This document shows positions 54,922 through 62,877 of a stretch of 64,000 nucleotides of DNA, piece by piece. A program made the translations under genes and the position numbers. The notes beneath the pieces are model-generated. The model searched no databases. It was not told the DNA's origin and saw only the letters and a list, made by a program, of their open reading frames with translations. Within the stretch, counting starts at the first letter, position 1. Each line of letters begins with the position of its first letter. Source of the stretch: RYN-230 sp963711705 (lineage in GTDB: Bacteria; Actinomycetota; Actinomycetes; Streptosporangiales; Streptosporangiaceae); contig CAVQFM010000005.1 in assembly GCA_963711705.1 (NCBI GenBank), positions 1 to 64,000 on the forward strand, written 5' to 3'.

Positions 54922-55755
54922 CTAGCCGCGATGCCGCCCGGGCCGGCGCCGGGCCCAGCCGGGCCGGCCGCCGCGCGGCTCCCACTGCATGGCCGAGACG
55001 TCCAGCACCGCGAAGTTGCGCAGCCGGCCGTCCGCGGCGAGCCCGGTGACCCGCACCGGCCCATACCCGAAGTCGCAGTCCTGCTGGTAGGCCCGGTGCA
55101 GATGACCGTGCATGACATACGACGGCCGGACCGCGTCCACCAGGTCCCGCAGCCGTTGCTGATGCGCGTGGCTGCGGGCCAGGTCGGCCGGGTCCCAGCC
55201 GGGCGGCAGACGGCCGAGGTCATGCTGGACACCCGCCGGGCAGTCGTGACTGACCAGTACGTCCGCGTGCCCAGCCGCGCTGATCGCGGTCACCTGGGCG
55301 GCGGTGATCTCCTCCTCCGGCCACCAGTCCGCGCCCGCGGTGCGCACCGCCTTGTCCAGGCTCACCGCGCCACCACAACCCAGCCAGGCCCGGCCGTGCC
55401 AGGCCCACCGGTAGCCGCGCGGCAGGTGATACAGGCCGGGCCGGACCCGCACCCGGCCATCCCCGGTGGCGCCGTCGGCGTCCAGCTTGGCCAGCAGGCC
55501 GAAATCCTCGTGATTGCCGTCGATGAACCACAGCTCGGCACCGGTCTCCGCCAGCACCTCGGTGATCCGGGCCAGATAGGCCAGGCCCGCCCGGTCCGGC
55601 CAGATACCGAAGTCCCCCAGGTGCAGGATCAGCCGACGGGGCTCACCGGCCAGCAGACCAGGGACGCGCCGGATCACGTTCAGCGCCCAGTCCTCGTTGC
55701 CGTGCCAGTCCCCGGCCACCAGGATCCGCCGCGGCGGCTCCGTTTCCACGGTCAT
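54922..55755 (-). CDS. Metallophosphoesterase
   Basis: The 277-aa calcineurin-like protein has GDWHGNEDWAL (D-x-H), LILHLGDFGIW (GD), ELWFIDGNHEDF (GNHE), VLVSHDCPAG and YVMHGHLHRAY (GHxH). All five metal-site motifs are intact. It is divergent from hen1/pnkp with a 70-bp gap, and Pnkp also carries a phosphatase of this superfamily, but a joint role is only inferred. The substrate is unknown. Confidence 0.9.
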   Translation of the reverse strand: MTVETEPPRRILVAGDWHGNEDWALNVIRRVPGLLAGEPRRLILHLGDFGIWPDRAGLAYLARITEVLAETGAELWFIDGNHEDFGLLAKLDADGATGDGRVRVRPGLYHLPRGYRWAWHGRAWLGCGGAVSLDKAVRTAGADWWPEEEITAAQVTAISAAGHADVLVSHDCPAGVQHDLGRLPPGWDPADLARSHAHQQRLRDLVDAVRPSYVMHGHLHRAYQQDCDFGYGPVRVTGLAADGRLRNFAVLDVSAMQWEPRGGRPGWARRRPGRHRG

Positions 55756-55825
55756 CCCACGAGTTGTAGCGGTTCCACCAGCAAACGGCTAGCCGTACAC
55801 GGCCGGACGCAGAAGACTGCGAAGT

Positions 55826-57226
55826 GTGCTGCTGACCATCACCTCGACCACGCCACCCGCCACCGACCTGGGCTTCCTGCTGCACAAGCACCCGGACCGG
55901 GTGCAGGCGTTCGAGCTGGCGGCCGGTCAGGCTCACGTGTTCTATCCCGAGGCGGGCGAGCAGCGGTGCACCGCCGCGCTGCTGCTCGAGGTGGACCCGA
56001 TCGGGCTGGTCCGCCAGCACCGCGGCGGCGCCGCGCAGGCCGGGTTCTCCCTGGCCCAGTACGTCAACGACCGCCCGTACGCGGCGTCCTCGATGATGGC
56101 GGTCGCGCTGAGCAAGGTGTTTGGCACCGCCATGGCCGGGCGGTGCACCGCCCGGCCGGAGCTGGCCGCCCGGGACCTGCCGCTGGAGATCACGATCCCG
56201 GCGCTGCCCTGCCGGGGCGGGGCCGACCTGGCCCAGCGGCTGCTGCAGCCGCTCGGCTGGACGGTGGCGGCCCGGCCGATCCCGCTCGACCCCCAGCTGC
56301 CGGACTGGGGCGACTCGGCCTACCTCAGCATCCGGCTGACCGGCCGGATGCGGCTGGCCCAGGCGCTCAGCCACCTGTACGTGCTGCTGCCGGTGCTGGA
56401 TAACGCCAAGCACTACTGGGTGAGCACCGACGAGGTGGACAAGCTGATCCGGGCGGGCAGCGGCTGGCTGGCCGGGCACCCGCTGCGCGACCTGATCACC
56501 CGCCGGTACCTGGCCCACCAGCGGCCCCTGGTGGCCACGGCGGTGGGCCGGCTGGCCGAGGTGGACGACACCGAACCTGAGCAGCTGGACAATGCGGTCA
56601 GCGACACGCCACCCGGGCCGCGCCAGCCGCTGGCCGAGGCCCGCCGGGAAGCGGTCCTGGCCGAGCTGCGGGCGGCCGGTGCGGCCACGGTCGCCGATCT
56701 CGGCTGCGGCGAGGGAGCGCTCACCGCCCGGCTGCTGAAAGAACCGTCGGTGCGCCGCGTGCTGGCCGTTGACGTGTCGCCCCGGGCGCTGGACCGGGCC
56801 GCACAGCGGCTGCACCTGGACACGATGCCGGAGCGGCAGCGGGACCGGGTCGAGCTGATCCAGTCCTCGCTGACCTACACCGACGGCAGGCTCGCCGGGC
56901 TGGACGCGGCGGTCCTGATGGAGGTCATCGAGCACCTCGATCTGCCGCGGCTGGCCGCGCTGGAGTGGGCGGTGTTCGGCGCCGCCCGCCCCGGCCTGGT
57001 GCTGATCACCACGCCCAACGTGGAACACAACACCCGGCTCCCCGGGCTGGCGCCGGGCGCCTACCGGCACCCGGACCACCGGTTCGAATGGACCCGGGCG
57101 CAGCTGCACGAGTGGGCGGACGCGGTCGCCGGCCGGCACGGCTACCAGGTCCGTTACCAGCCGGTCGGCCCGGACGACCCGGACGTGGGGCCGCCCTCCC
57201 AGCTGGCGGTGTTCGCCCGTGACTGA
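55826..57226 (+). CDS. hen1: 3'-terminal RNA ribose 2'-O-methyltransferase Hen1
   Basis: The bacterial Hen1 (466 aa) methylates the 2'-OH at the cut 3' end before RNA repair, so that the tRNA cannot be cleaved again. The N-terminal ligase-activating domain starts MLLTITSTTPPATDLGFLL. The SAM methyltransferase begins at VADLGCGEGALTARLL, with metal-site motif LMEVIEHLDLPRL (E-x-x-E-H) and TTPNVEHN. The stop overlaps the pnkp start by 8 nt, so the two are coupled. Confidence 0.95.
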   Translation: MLLTITSTTPPATDLGFLLHKHPDRVQAFELAAGQAHVFYPEAGEQRCTAALLLEVDPIGLVRQHRGGAAQAGFSLAQYVNDRPYAASSMMAVALSKVFGTAMAGRCTARPELAARDLPLEITIPALPCRGGADLAQRLLQPLGWTVAARPIPLDPQLPDWGDSAYLSIRLTGRMRLAQALSHLYVLLPVLDNAKHYWVSTDEVDKLIRAGSGWLAGHPLRDLITRRYLAHQRPLVATAVGRLAEVDDTEPEQLDNAVSDTPPGPRQPLAEARREAVLAELRAAGAATVADLGCGEGALTARLLKEPSVRRVLAVDVSPRALDRAAQRLHLDTMPERQRDRVELIQSSLTYTDGRLAGLDAAVLMEVIEHLDLPRLAALEWAVFGAARPGLVLITTPNVEHNTRLPGLAPGAYRHPDHRFEWTRAQLHEWADAVAGRHGYQVRYQPVGPDDPDVGPPSQLAVFARD

Positions 57227-59801
57227 GCAGGCGGTGACCGGGCGGGTGCTCGGCATTCCCGAGGTGGCCCTGGTCGTCCTGATCGGCGTGTCCGGCTCGG
57301 GCAAGTCCACGTTCGCCCGCCAGCACTTCGGCCGCTTCGAGGTGATCTCCAGCGACTTCTGCCGCGGCCTGGTGGCCGATGACGAGAACGACCAGGCGGC
57401 CACCGCCGACGCGTTCGCCGTGCTGCACTACATCGCGGGCAGACGGCTGGCCGCCGGGCGGCTGACCGTGATCGACGCGACCAACGTCCAGGCCGCGGAC
57501 CGGCGGCCGCTGATCGAGCTGGCCCGCTCACACGACGTCCTGCCGGTCGCCATCGTGGTCGATGTCGGCGAGAAAACCGCGTCGCAGCGGAACCAGGCCC
57601 GTCCGGAGCGGTCGTTCGGCGCGCATGTCGTGCGGCGTCAGCAAGACCGGCTGCGCCGGTCCCTGCGCTCGCTCGGCCGGGAGGGGTTCCGCCAGGTGCA
57701 CGTGCTGCGCGGGGCCGGCGAGGTCGACGCGGCGGTCATCGAGCGGCACCGGCTGCTCACCGACTACCGGGACCGCACCGGCCCGTTCGACGTGATCGGC
57801 GACGTGCACGGCTGCCGCGCCGAGCTGGAAACCCTGCTCGGGCGGCTCGGCTACCAGATCACCCGGGACCGGGCGGGCCAGCCGGACGGCGCGGTCCCGC
57901 CCGCGGGCCGCACCGCGGTGTTCCTGGGCGACCTGGTGGACCGGGGCCCGGACACCCCCGGGGTGCTCCGGCTGGTCATGGGCATGGCCGCCGCCGGGCA
58001 CGCGCTGGCCGTGCCCGGCAACCACGAGAACAAGCTGGTCCGCGCGCTGGCCGGGAAGAACGTCCAGGTCGGTCACGGCCTCGCGGAAACGCTCAGCCAG
58101 CTGGCCGGGGAGGACGAGGCGTTCCGCAGCCAGGTGGCCGAGTTCTGCCGGGGCCTGGTCTCGCACCTGGTGCTGGACGGCGGCCGGCTGGTGGTCGCGC
58201 ACGCCGGGCTGAAAGAGGCCTACCACGGCCGGGCCTCGGGCCGGGTGCGCAGCTTCGCCCTGTACGGCGACACCACCGGGGAGACCGACGAGTTCGGCCT
58301 GCCGGTCCGCTATCCATGGGCCCGGGACTACCGGGGCCGGGCCATGGTGCTCTACGGGCACACTCCGGTGACCGATCTGGAATGGGTGAACAACACCCTG
58401 TGCCTGGACACCGGGTGCGTGTTCGGCGGCCGGCTGACCGCGCTGCGCTACCCGGAGAAGGAAACGGTGTCGGTGCCGGCCGAGCAGGTCTGGTACGAAC
58501 CCGCCCGGCCGTTCCCGGGCGGGCCTGCTCAGGAGGCCGGTGCCGCGGGCCATCGTGATCCTGAGGTGCTGGACATCCAGGACGTGCTGGGCAAGCGGAT
58601 CGTGGAGACCGGGCAGCACGGGCGGGTGACGATCCCGGAGGGCAGCGCGGCCGGGGCGCTGGAGGTGATGAGCCGGTTCGCGGTCGACCCGCGGTGGCTG
58701 CTCTACCTGCCACCGACCATGGCGCCATGCGCCACCTCGGCCCAGCCAGACCTGCTGGAGCACCCGGCCGAGGCGTTCGCCGCCTACCAGGCGGACGGGA
58801 TCGCGCAGGTCATCTGCGAGGAAAAGCACATGGGCTCGCGGGCGGTGCTGCTCGTCGTCCAGGACGGGCCCGGCACCAGCGGACCGTTCGGCGCGCCCGG
58901 GGACATGCCGGGCGCCGTCTACACCCGGACCGGCCGCCCGTTCTTCCCCCCGGCCGTCGCTGGGCAGCTGCTGGGCACCGTGCGTAATGCAATAGAAGAC
59001 AGCGGGCTATGGGGGGAGCTGGGGTCCGGCTGGCTGCTGCTGGACTGTGAGCTGATGCCCTGGTCGGCCAAGGCCTCCGACCTGCTGCGGCATCAGTACG
59101 CGGCGGTCGGGGCCGCGGCCCGGGCGGCGCTGCCCGCGGCGGTGGCCGCGCTCGGCCAGGCCGCCGCGCGCGGGCTGGACGTGGCGGAACTGGGCGCGCG
59201 GACCCGGGCCCGCGCGGCCAACGCGGACGCCTTCACCGCCGCCTACCGGCGCTACTGCTGGCCCACGGACGGGCTGGACGGGGTGCGGCTGGCCCCGTTC
59301 CAGCTGCTGGCCAGTGAGCGGGCCACGTATCACGACCGGCCGCACAGCTGGCACCTGGACCTGGCCGACCGGCTGGCCGCGGCCGCGCCCGGGCTGATCC
59401 AGGGCACCCGGCGGCTGGTCGTGGACACCGGCGACGCGGGCTCAGTGGCGGCCGGGGTGGCCTGGTGGACCGAGCTGACCGCGGCCGGCGGCGAGGGCAT
59501 GGTGGTCAAGCCGCTGGCCAACCTCAGCCGGGGGCCGCGCGGCCTGGCCCAGCCGGGTATCAAGGTGCGCGGCCGGGAGTACCTGCGGATCATCTACGGG
59601 CCGGACTACACCGAGCCGGGTAACCTGTCCCGGCTCCGGGACCGCCATCTGGGCCGGAAACGCTCGCTGGCACTGCGCGAGTACGCGCTCGGCCTGGAGG
59701 CGCTGGACCGGGCCGCCCGTGGGGAGCCGTTGTGGCGGGTGCACGAGGCGGTGTTCGCGGTGCTGGCCCTGGAGTCGGAGGCGGTCGACCCGCGGCTGTA
59801 A
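57219..59801 (+). CDS. pnkp: Polynucleotide kinase-phosphatase Pnkp
   Basis: The 860-aa repair enzyme has three modules: an N-terminal 5'-kinase with P-loop IGVSGSGKSTFARQ (residues ~22-35), a central metallophosphatase with DVIGDVHGCRAELE (~190), FLGDLVDRGPDTPG and PGNHENK, and a C-terminal adenylyltransferase with ICEEKHMGSRAVLLV (~535, nucleotidyl lysine K in EKHMGSR). It heals and seals RNA ends with Hen1, typically after ribotoxin damage to tRNA anticodon loops. Length and order match the family. Confidence 0.96.
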   Translation: MTEQAVTGRVLGIPEVALVVLIGVSGSGKSTFARQHFGRFEVISSDFCRGLVADDENDQAATADAFAVLHYIAGRRLAAGRLTVIDATNVQAADRRPLIELARSHDVLPVAIVVDVGEKTASQRNQARPERSFGAHVVRRQQDRLRRSLRSLGREGFRQVHVLRGAGEVDAAVIERHRLLTDYRDRTGPFDVIGDVHGCRAELETLLGRLGYQITRDRAGQPDGAVPPAGRTAVFLGDLVDRGPDTPGVLRLVMGMAAAGHALAVPGNHENKLVRALAGKNVQVGHGLAETLSQLAGEDEAFRSQVAEFCRGLVSHLVLDGGRLVVAHAGLKEAYHGRASGRVRSFALYGDTTGETDEFGLPVRYPWARDYRGRAMVLYGHTPVTDLEWVNNTLCLDTGCVFGGRLTALRYPEKETVSVPAEQVWYEPARPFPGGPAQEAGAAGHRDPEVLDIQDVLGKRIVETGQHGRVTIPEGSAAGALEVMSRFAVDPRWLLYLPPTMAPCATSAQPDLLEHPAEAFAAYQADGIAQVICEEKHMGSRAVLLVVQDGPGTSGPFGAPGDMPGAVYTRTGRPFFPPAVAGQLLGTVRNAIEDSGLWGELGSGWLLLDCELMPWSAKASDLLRHQYAAVGAAARAALPAAVAALGQAAARGLDVAELGARTRARAANADAFTAAYRRYCWPTDGLDGVRLAPFQLLASERATYHDRPHSWHLDLADRLAAAAPGLIQGTRRLVVDTGDAGSVAAGVAWWTELTAAGGEGMVVKPLANLSRGPRGLAQPGIKVRGREYLRIIYGPDYTEPGNLSRLRDRHLGRKRSLALREYALGLEALDRAARGEPLWRVHEAVFAVLALESEAVDPRL

Positions 59802-59831
59802 CGGGCTGGGCTCGCCTAGTACGGTCGGCTC

Positions 59832-60809
59832 ATGCGTGCCGTCGTCATCACCAGCCCGGGCGGGCCGGACGTGCTGGAGTTCACCGAGGTGCCCGACCCG
59901 GTGCCGGGACCGGGCGAAGTGGTCATCGAGGTGGTGACGGCCGGGGTCAACCCGGCCGACGTGATGCAGCGGCAGGGTTTCTACCCGCCGCCGCCGGGCA
60001 CGCCGCCCTATCCCGGGCTGGAGTGCAGCGGCCGGATCGCCTCGCTCGGCCCGGAGGTCGCCGGCTGGCAGGTCGGCGACGAGGTGTGCGCACTGCTGTC
60101 CGGCGGTGGTTACGCGGAACGGGTGGCCGTGCCGCAGGGCCAGCTGCTGCCGGTGCCCGGCGGGGTGACGCTGACCGACGCCGCGGCGCTGCCCGAGGCC
60201 GCCTGCACCGTGCAGGGCACCGTGTACCAGCTGGCCGGGCTGAGTGCGGGCGAGGTCTTCCTGGTGCACGGCGGGGCTGGCGGGATCGGGTGTCTCGCGA
60301 TCCAGCTGGCCAAGGCGGACGGCGCGGTGGTGGCCTGCACGTCGGGGACGCCGGAGAAGCTGGCCCGGTGCCGCGAGCTCGGCGCCGACCTGGCCATCTC
60401 CTACCGGGACGAGGATTTCACCAAGGCGGTGCTGGACTTCACCGACGGGCACGGGGCCGACGTCATCCTCGACATCATGGGGGCCCCGTACCTGGCCCCG
60501 AACCTGGCCGCGCTGGCCACCTGGGGACGGCTGATGGTGCTGTCCGTGCGCGGCGGCGGCCGCGGCGAGATCGACCTGGGCCTGCTCATGGCGAAGCGGG
60601 GCAGCATCTTCGCGGCCACGCTGCGGGCCCGGCCACCCCAGGAGAAAGCCGAGGTCGTTACGGCCACCCGGCAGCATGTGTGGCCGCTGATCGGCTCGGG
60701 GCAGGTCGCCCCGGTCGTGTGGCAGGTGCTGCCGATGGCCGAGGCGGCGCAGGCGCACCGGCTGATCGAGTCGGGCGCGCACATCGGGAAGATCCTGCTG
60801 GCCAATTGA
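59832..60809 (+). CDS. NAD(P)H:quinone oxidoreductase (zinc-independent MDR)
   Basis: The 325-aa medium-chain reductase has VIEVVTAGVNPADVMQRQG, YPGLECSGRIASLG, VLPEAACT-like region, FLVHGGAGGIGCLAIQLAK (NADPH motif) and the ADVILDIMGAPYL strand. No zinc ligands. It is a qor/PIG3-type enzyme that reduces quinones. Spaced 30 bp from pnkp, perhaps its own promoter. Confidence 0.9.
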   Translation: MRAVVITSPGGPDVLEFTEVPDPVPGPGEVVIEVVTAGVNPADVMQRQGFYPPPPGTPPYPGLECSGRIASLGPEVAGWQVGDEVCALLSGGGYAERVAVPQGQLLPVPGGVTLTDAAALPEAACTVQGTVYQLAGLSAGEVFLVHGGAGGIGCLAIQLAKADGAVVACTSGTPEKLARCRELGADLAISYRDEDFTKAVLDFTDGHGADVILDIMGAPYLAPNLAALATWGRLMVLSVRGGGRGEIDLGLLMAKRGSIFAATLRARPPQEKAEVVTATRQHVWPLIGSGQVAPVVWQVLPMAEAAQAHRLIESGAHIGKILLAN

Positions 60810-60864
60810 CGGGCAGAACGCACCCCGGGTGCGACCACTGCCGGCAAGGCGCAAGACTAAGGAC

Positions 60865-61419
60865 ATGAGCGAACGCAACCCCGAAGCCAGCCAGGGCCCC
60901 AAGGTAGTCGTGGTCGGCCCGGACGGCATAGCAGTAGATGGTGACGGCGGGGACGGCGAAAGCGGCGGCGAGCGCCCCGTCATGGAGATGGTCGAGCAGC
61001 CAGCCAAGGTGATGCGGATCGGCAGCATGATCCGGCAGCTGCTGGAGGAGGTCCGCGCCGCCCCGCTGGATGAGAAGAGCCGGGCCCGGCTCCGCGAGAT
61101 CCACCAGAGCTCGGTCAAGGAGCTGGAGGACGGGCTGGCCCCGGAACTGGTCGACGAGCTGGAGCGGCTGTCGCTGCCGTTCGAGGAGGACGAGGTACCC
61201 AGCGAGGCGGAGCTGAGGGTCGCCCAGGCGCAGCTGGTCGGCTGGCTGGAAGGCCTGTTCCACGGCATCCAGACCACGCTGTTCGCCCAGCAGATGGCGG
61301 CGCGGGCGCAGCTCGAGCAGATGCGCCGGGCGCTGCCGCCCGGCATGACACCTCCCGGGATGGCGCCGGGCGGCGAGGACGCGCCGCAGCAGCGAGGCGC
61401 GTCCGGTCCCTACCTGTAG
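60865..61419 (+). CDS. bpa: Bacterial proteasome activator Bpa-like
   Basis: The 184-aa protein has a four-helix core (MRIGSMIRQLLEEVRAAPLD, ARLREIHQSSVKELEDGL, LRVAQAQLVGWLEGLFHGIQ, TTLFAQQMAARAQLEQMRR) and ends GPYL, matching the C-terminal GQYL-type motif that docks on the 20S proteasome in Bpa of Mycobacterium. It would open the proteasome gate without ATP. The start MSERNPEAS at 60865 was preferred to the longer frame from 60829 with a non-conserved N-terminus. Confidence 0.9.
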   Translation: MSERNPEASQGPKVVVVGPDGIAVDGDGGDGESGGERPVMEMVEQPAKVMRIGSMIRQLLEEVRAAPLDEKSRARLREIHQSSVKELEDGLAPELVDELERLSLPFEEDEVPSEAELRVAQAQLVGWLEGLFHGIQTTLFAQQMAARAQLEQMRRALPPGMTPPGMAPGGEDAPQQRGASGPYL

Positions 61420-61433
61420 CCCGGCAGCCGTCC

Positions 61434-62453
61434 TCAGACGCGGCCGTAGCGCAGCCGGGACAGCCACGCGGCGGCCGCGGCGAATTCCGCGTCCGAGGTC
61501 CCGGCGCGGATGTGGGTCACGCCGCCGTCGTGCCGTGGGTAGCTGCCCAGGAACCGGACGTCCGCGCACACCCGGCGCAGGCCCATCAGCGCCTCGCCCA
61601 CCCGGGCGTCGTCCACGTGGCCCTCGCAGTCGATGAAGAAGTAGTAGCGGCCCAGGCCGTCGCCGGTGGGCCGGGACTCGATGCGCATCAGGTTGATCCC
61701 GCGCACCGCGAACTCGGTGAGGATCTCCATCAGGGCACCAGGGTGATCCTCGGCCAGGAACGCGACCAGCGAGGTCCGGTCCGACCCGGTCGCCGCAGGC
61801 AGCGGCCCGGGCTGGGTGACCACGACGAACCGGGTGACCGCGTCGGCCCGGTCGTGGGCATCGGCGGCCAGCACGGCCAGCCCGTACATCTCGGCGGCGA
61901 ACGCCCCGGCCAGCGCGGCGTCCAGCTGCCCCTCGGCCACCTGCCGGGCGGCCTCAGCGTTCGACGCGGCCGGCCGCCAGCTGGCGGCGGGCAGCTGCTC
62001 GGCCAGCCAGCGGCGGCACTGAGCCTGCGCCTGCGGATGCCCGCCCACCGTGCTGATGTCCGCCAGCCCGGTGCCCGGCCGGGCCAGCAGCGCGAACGCC
62101 ACCGGCAGCGGCACCTCAGCGCAGATCACCAGGTCAGTGCTGCTGGCCAGGTCAGCGCCGGTGGCCAGGTCAGTGCCGCTGGCCAGCTCGTCCAGGGTGG
62201 CGGTGACCGCGCCTTCCACCGAGTTCTCGATGGGCACGATGGCCCGTTCCGCGGCCCCGCTGCGCACGGCGTCGAGGGTGGCATGGATGCTGACGCAGGG
62301 CATCGCCTGCCCAGCCGCGGCGCTGTCGAAAGCCAGCAGCGCCGCCTCGGTGAACGTGCCCTCCGGCCCCAGATAGGCGTACCGCACCGGCTTGCCGGGG
62401 TCGCCGGGGTCGCCGGGGCTGCCGCCGTTGGCTGCCGGGCCTGAGTCGGTCAC
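61434..62453 (-). CDS. pheA: Prephenate dehydratase
   Basis: The 339-aa enzyme makes phenylpyruvate. AYLGPEGTFTEAALLAF at the N-terminus, VPIENSVEGAV, the catalytic TRFVVV (TRF) and the ACT domain with GALMEILTEFAVRGINL and ESRPTGDGLGRYYFF are all present. It is convergent with bpa (14-bp gap). An 18-bp repeat (62131-62184) adds two or three copies of a 6-aa unit after TATLDELAS, in a loop where relatives vary in length. Confidence 0.94.
   Translation of the reverse strand: MTDSGPAANGGSPGDPGDPGKPVRYAYLGPEGTFTEAALLAFDSAAAGQAMPCVSIHATLDAVRSGAAERAIVPIENSVEGAVTATLDELASGTDLATGADLASSTDLVICAEVPLPVAFALLARPGTGLADISTVGGHPQAQAQCRRWLAEQLPAASWRPAASNAEAARQVAEGQLDAALAGAFAAEMYGLAVLAADAHDRADAVTRFVVVTQPGPLPAATGSDRTSLVAFLAEDHPGALMEILTEFAVRGINLMRIESRPTGDGLGRYYFFIDCEGHVDDARVGEALMGLRRVCADVRFLGSYPRHDGGVTHIRAGTSDAEFAAAAAWLSRLRYGRV
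62131..62184. repeat. Three tandem 18-bp units in pheA
   Basis: Units 62131-62148, 62149-62166 and 62167-62184 share the frame AGGTCAG(T/C)GC..; they encode six residues of the type SGTDLA, in frame. Confidence 0.9.
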
Positions 62454-62655
62454 GTTTCACCTGGCTGTTAGCTGGTCTCGAACAGTCGGTGAGCCTACCA
62501 GCGCGGCCGGCCTGCGCGACGTCTCCACGGTCGCGCCAGATGCCCCGCGCCTGCGCACCCGCCCGCGTCGCCCACTCCTGGCCGCCGCCCCGGTCTGCCG
62601 CTCGGCCGATGATTCTGATACCGTGATATCCAGATAGCTTGAATGAGGTGATCTG

Positions 62656-62877
62656 GTGCGGACTAAGAACATGGTGCTGCGGCTGGATCCGGCGCTGGCC
62701 GAGCGCCTGGAGGCGGTCGCCGAGGTGGAGGGCCGCTCCGTGTCCGACGTGGTGCGCGAGGCGATCACCGCGCTGGTCGCGGCCCGGCAGCAGGACGAGC
62801 GGTTCATCCGCCTGGTGGAGGACAACCTGGCCCGGCACCAGCGCATCCTCGAAATGCTCCGGGATGACCGGCCATGA
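62656..62877 (+). CDS. Ribbon-helix-helix antitoxin-like protein
   Basis: This 73-aa CopG/RHH protein starts at GTG (TGAGGTGA upstream) with the beta strand KNMVLRLDPALAERLEAVAE and helices SVSDVVREAITALVAA. RHH proteins of this size bind DNA and often neutralise the toxin encoded next. The stop overlaps the following start (ATGA), as in toxin-antitoxin pairs. Confidence 0.85.
   Translation: MRTKNMVLRLDPALAERLEAVAEVEGRSVSDVVREAITALVAARQQDERFIRLVEDNLARHQRILEMLRDDRP

Noticed and set aside
55643..57403. 586-aa minus-strand frame
   Set aside because: Antisense to hen1; composition of a shadow frame.
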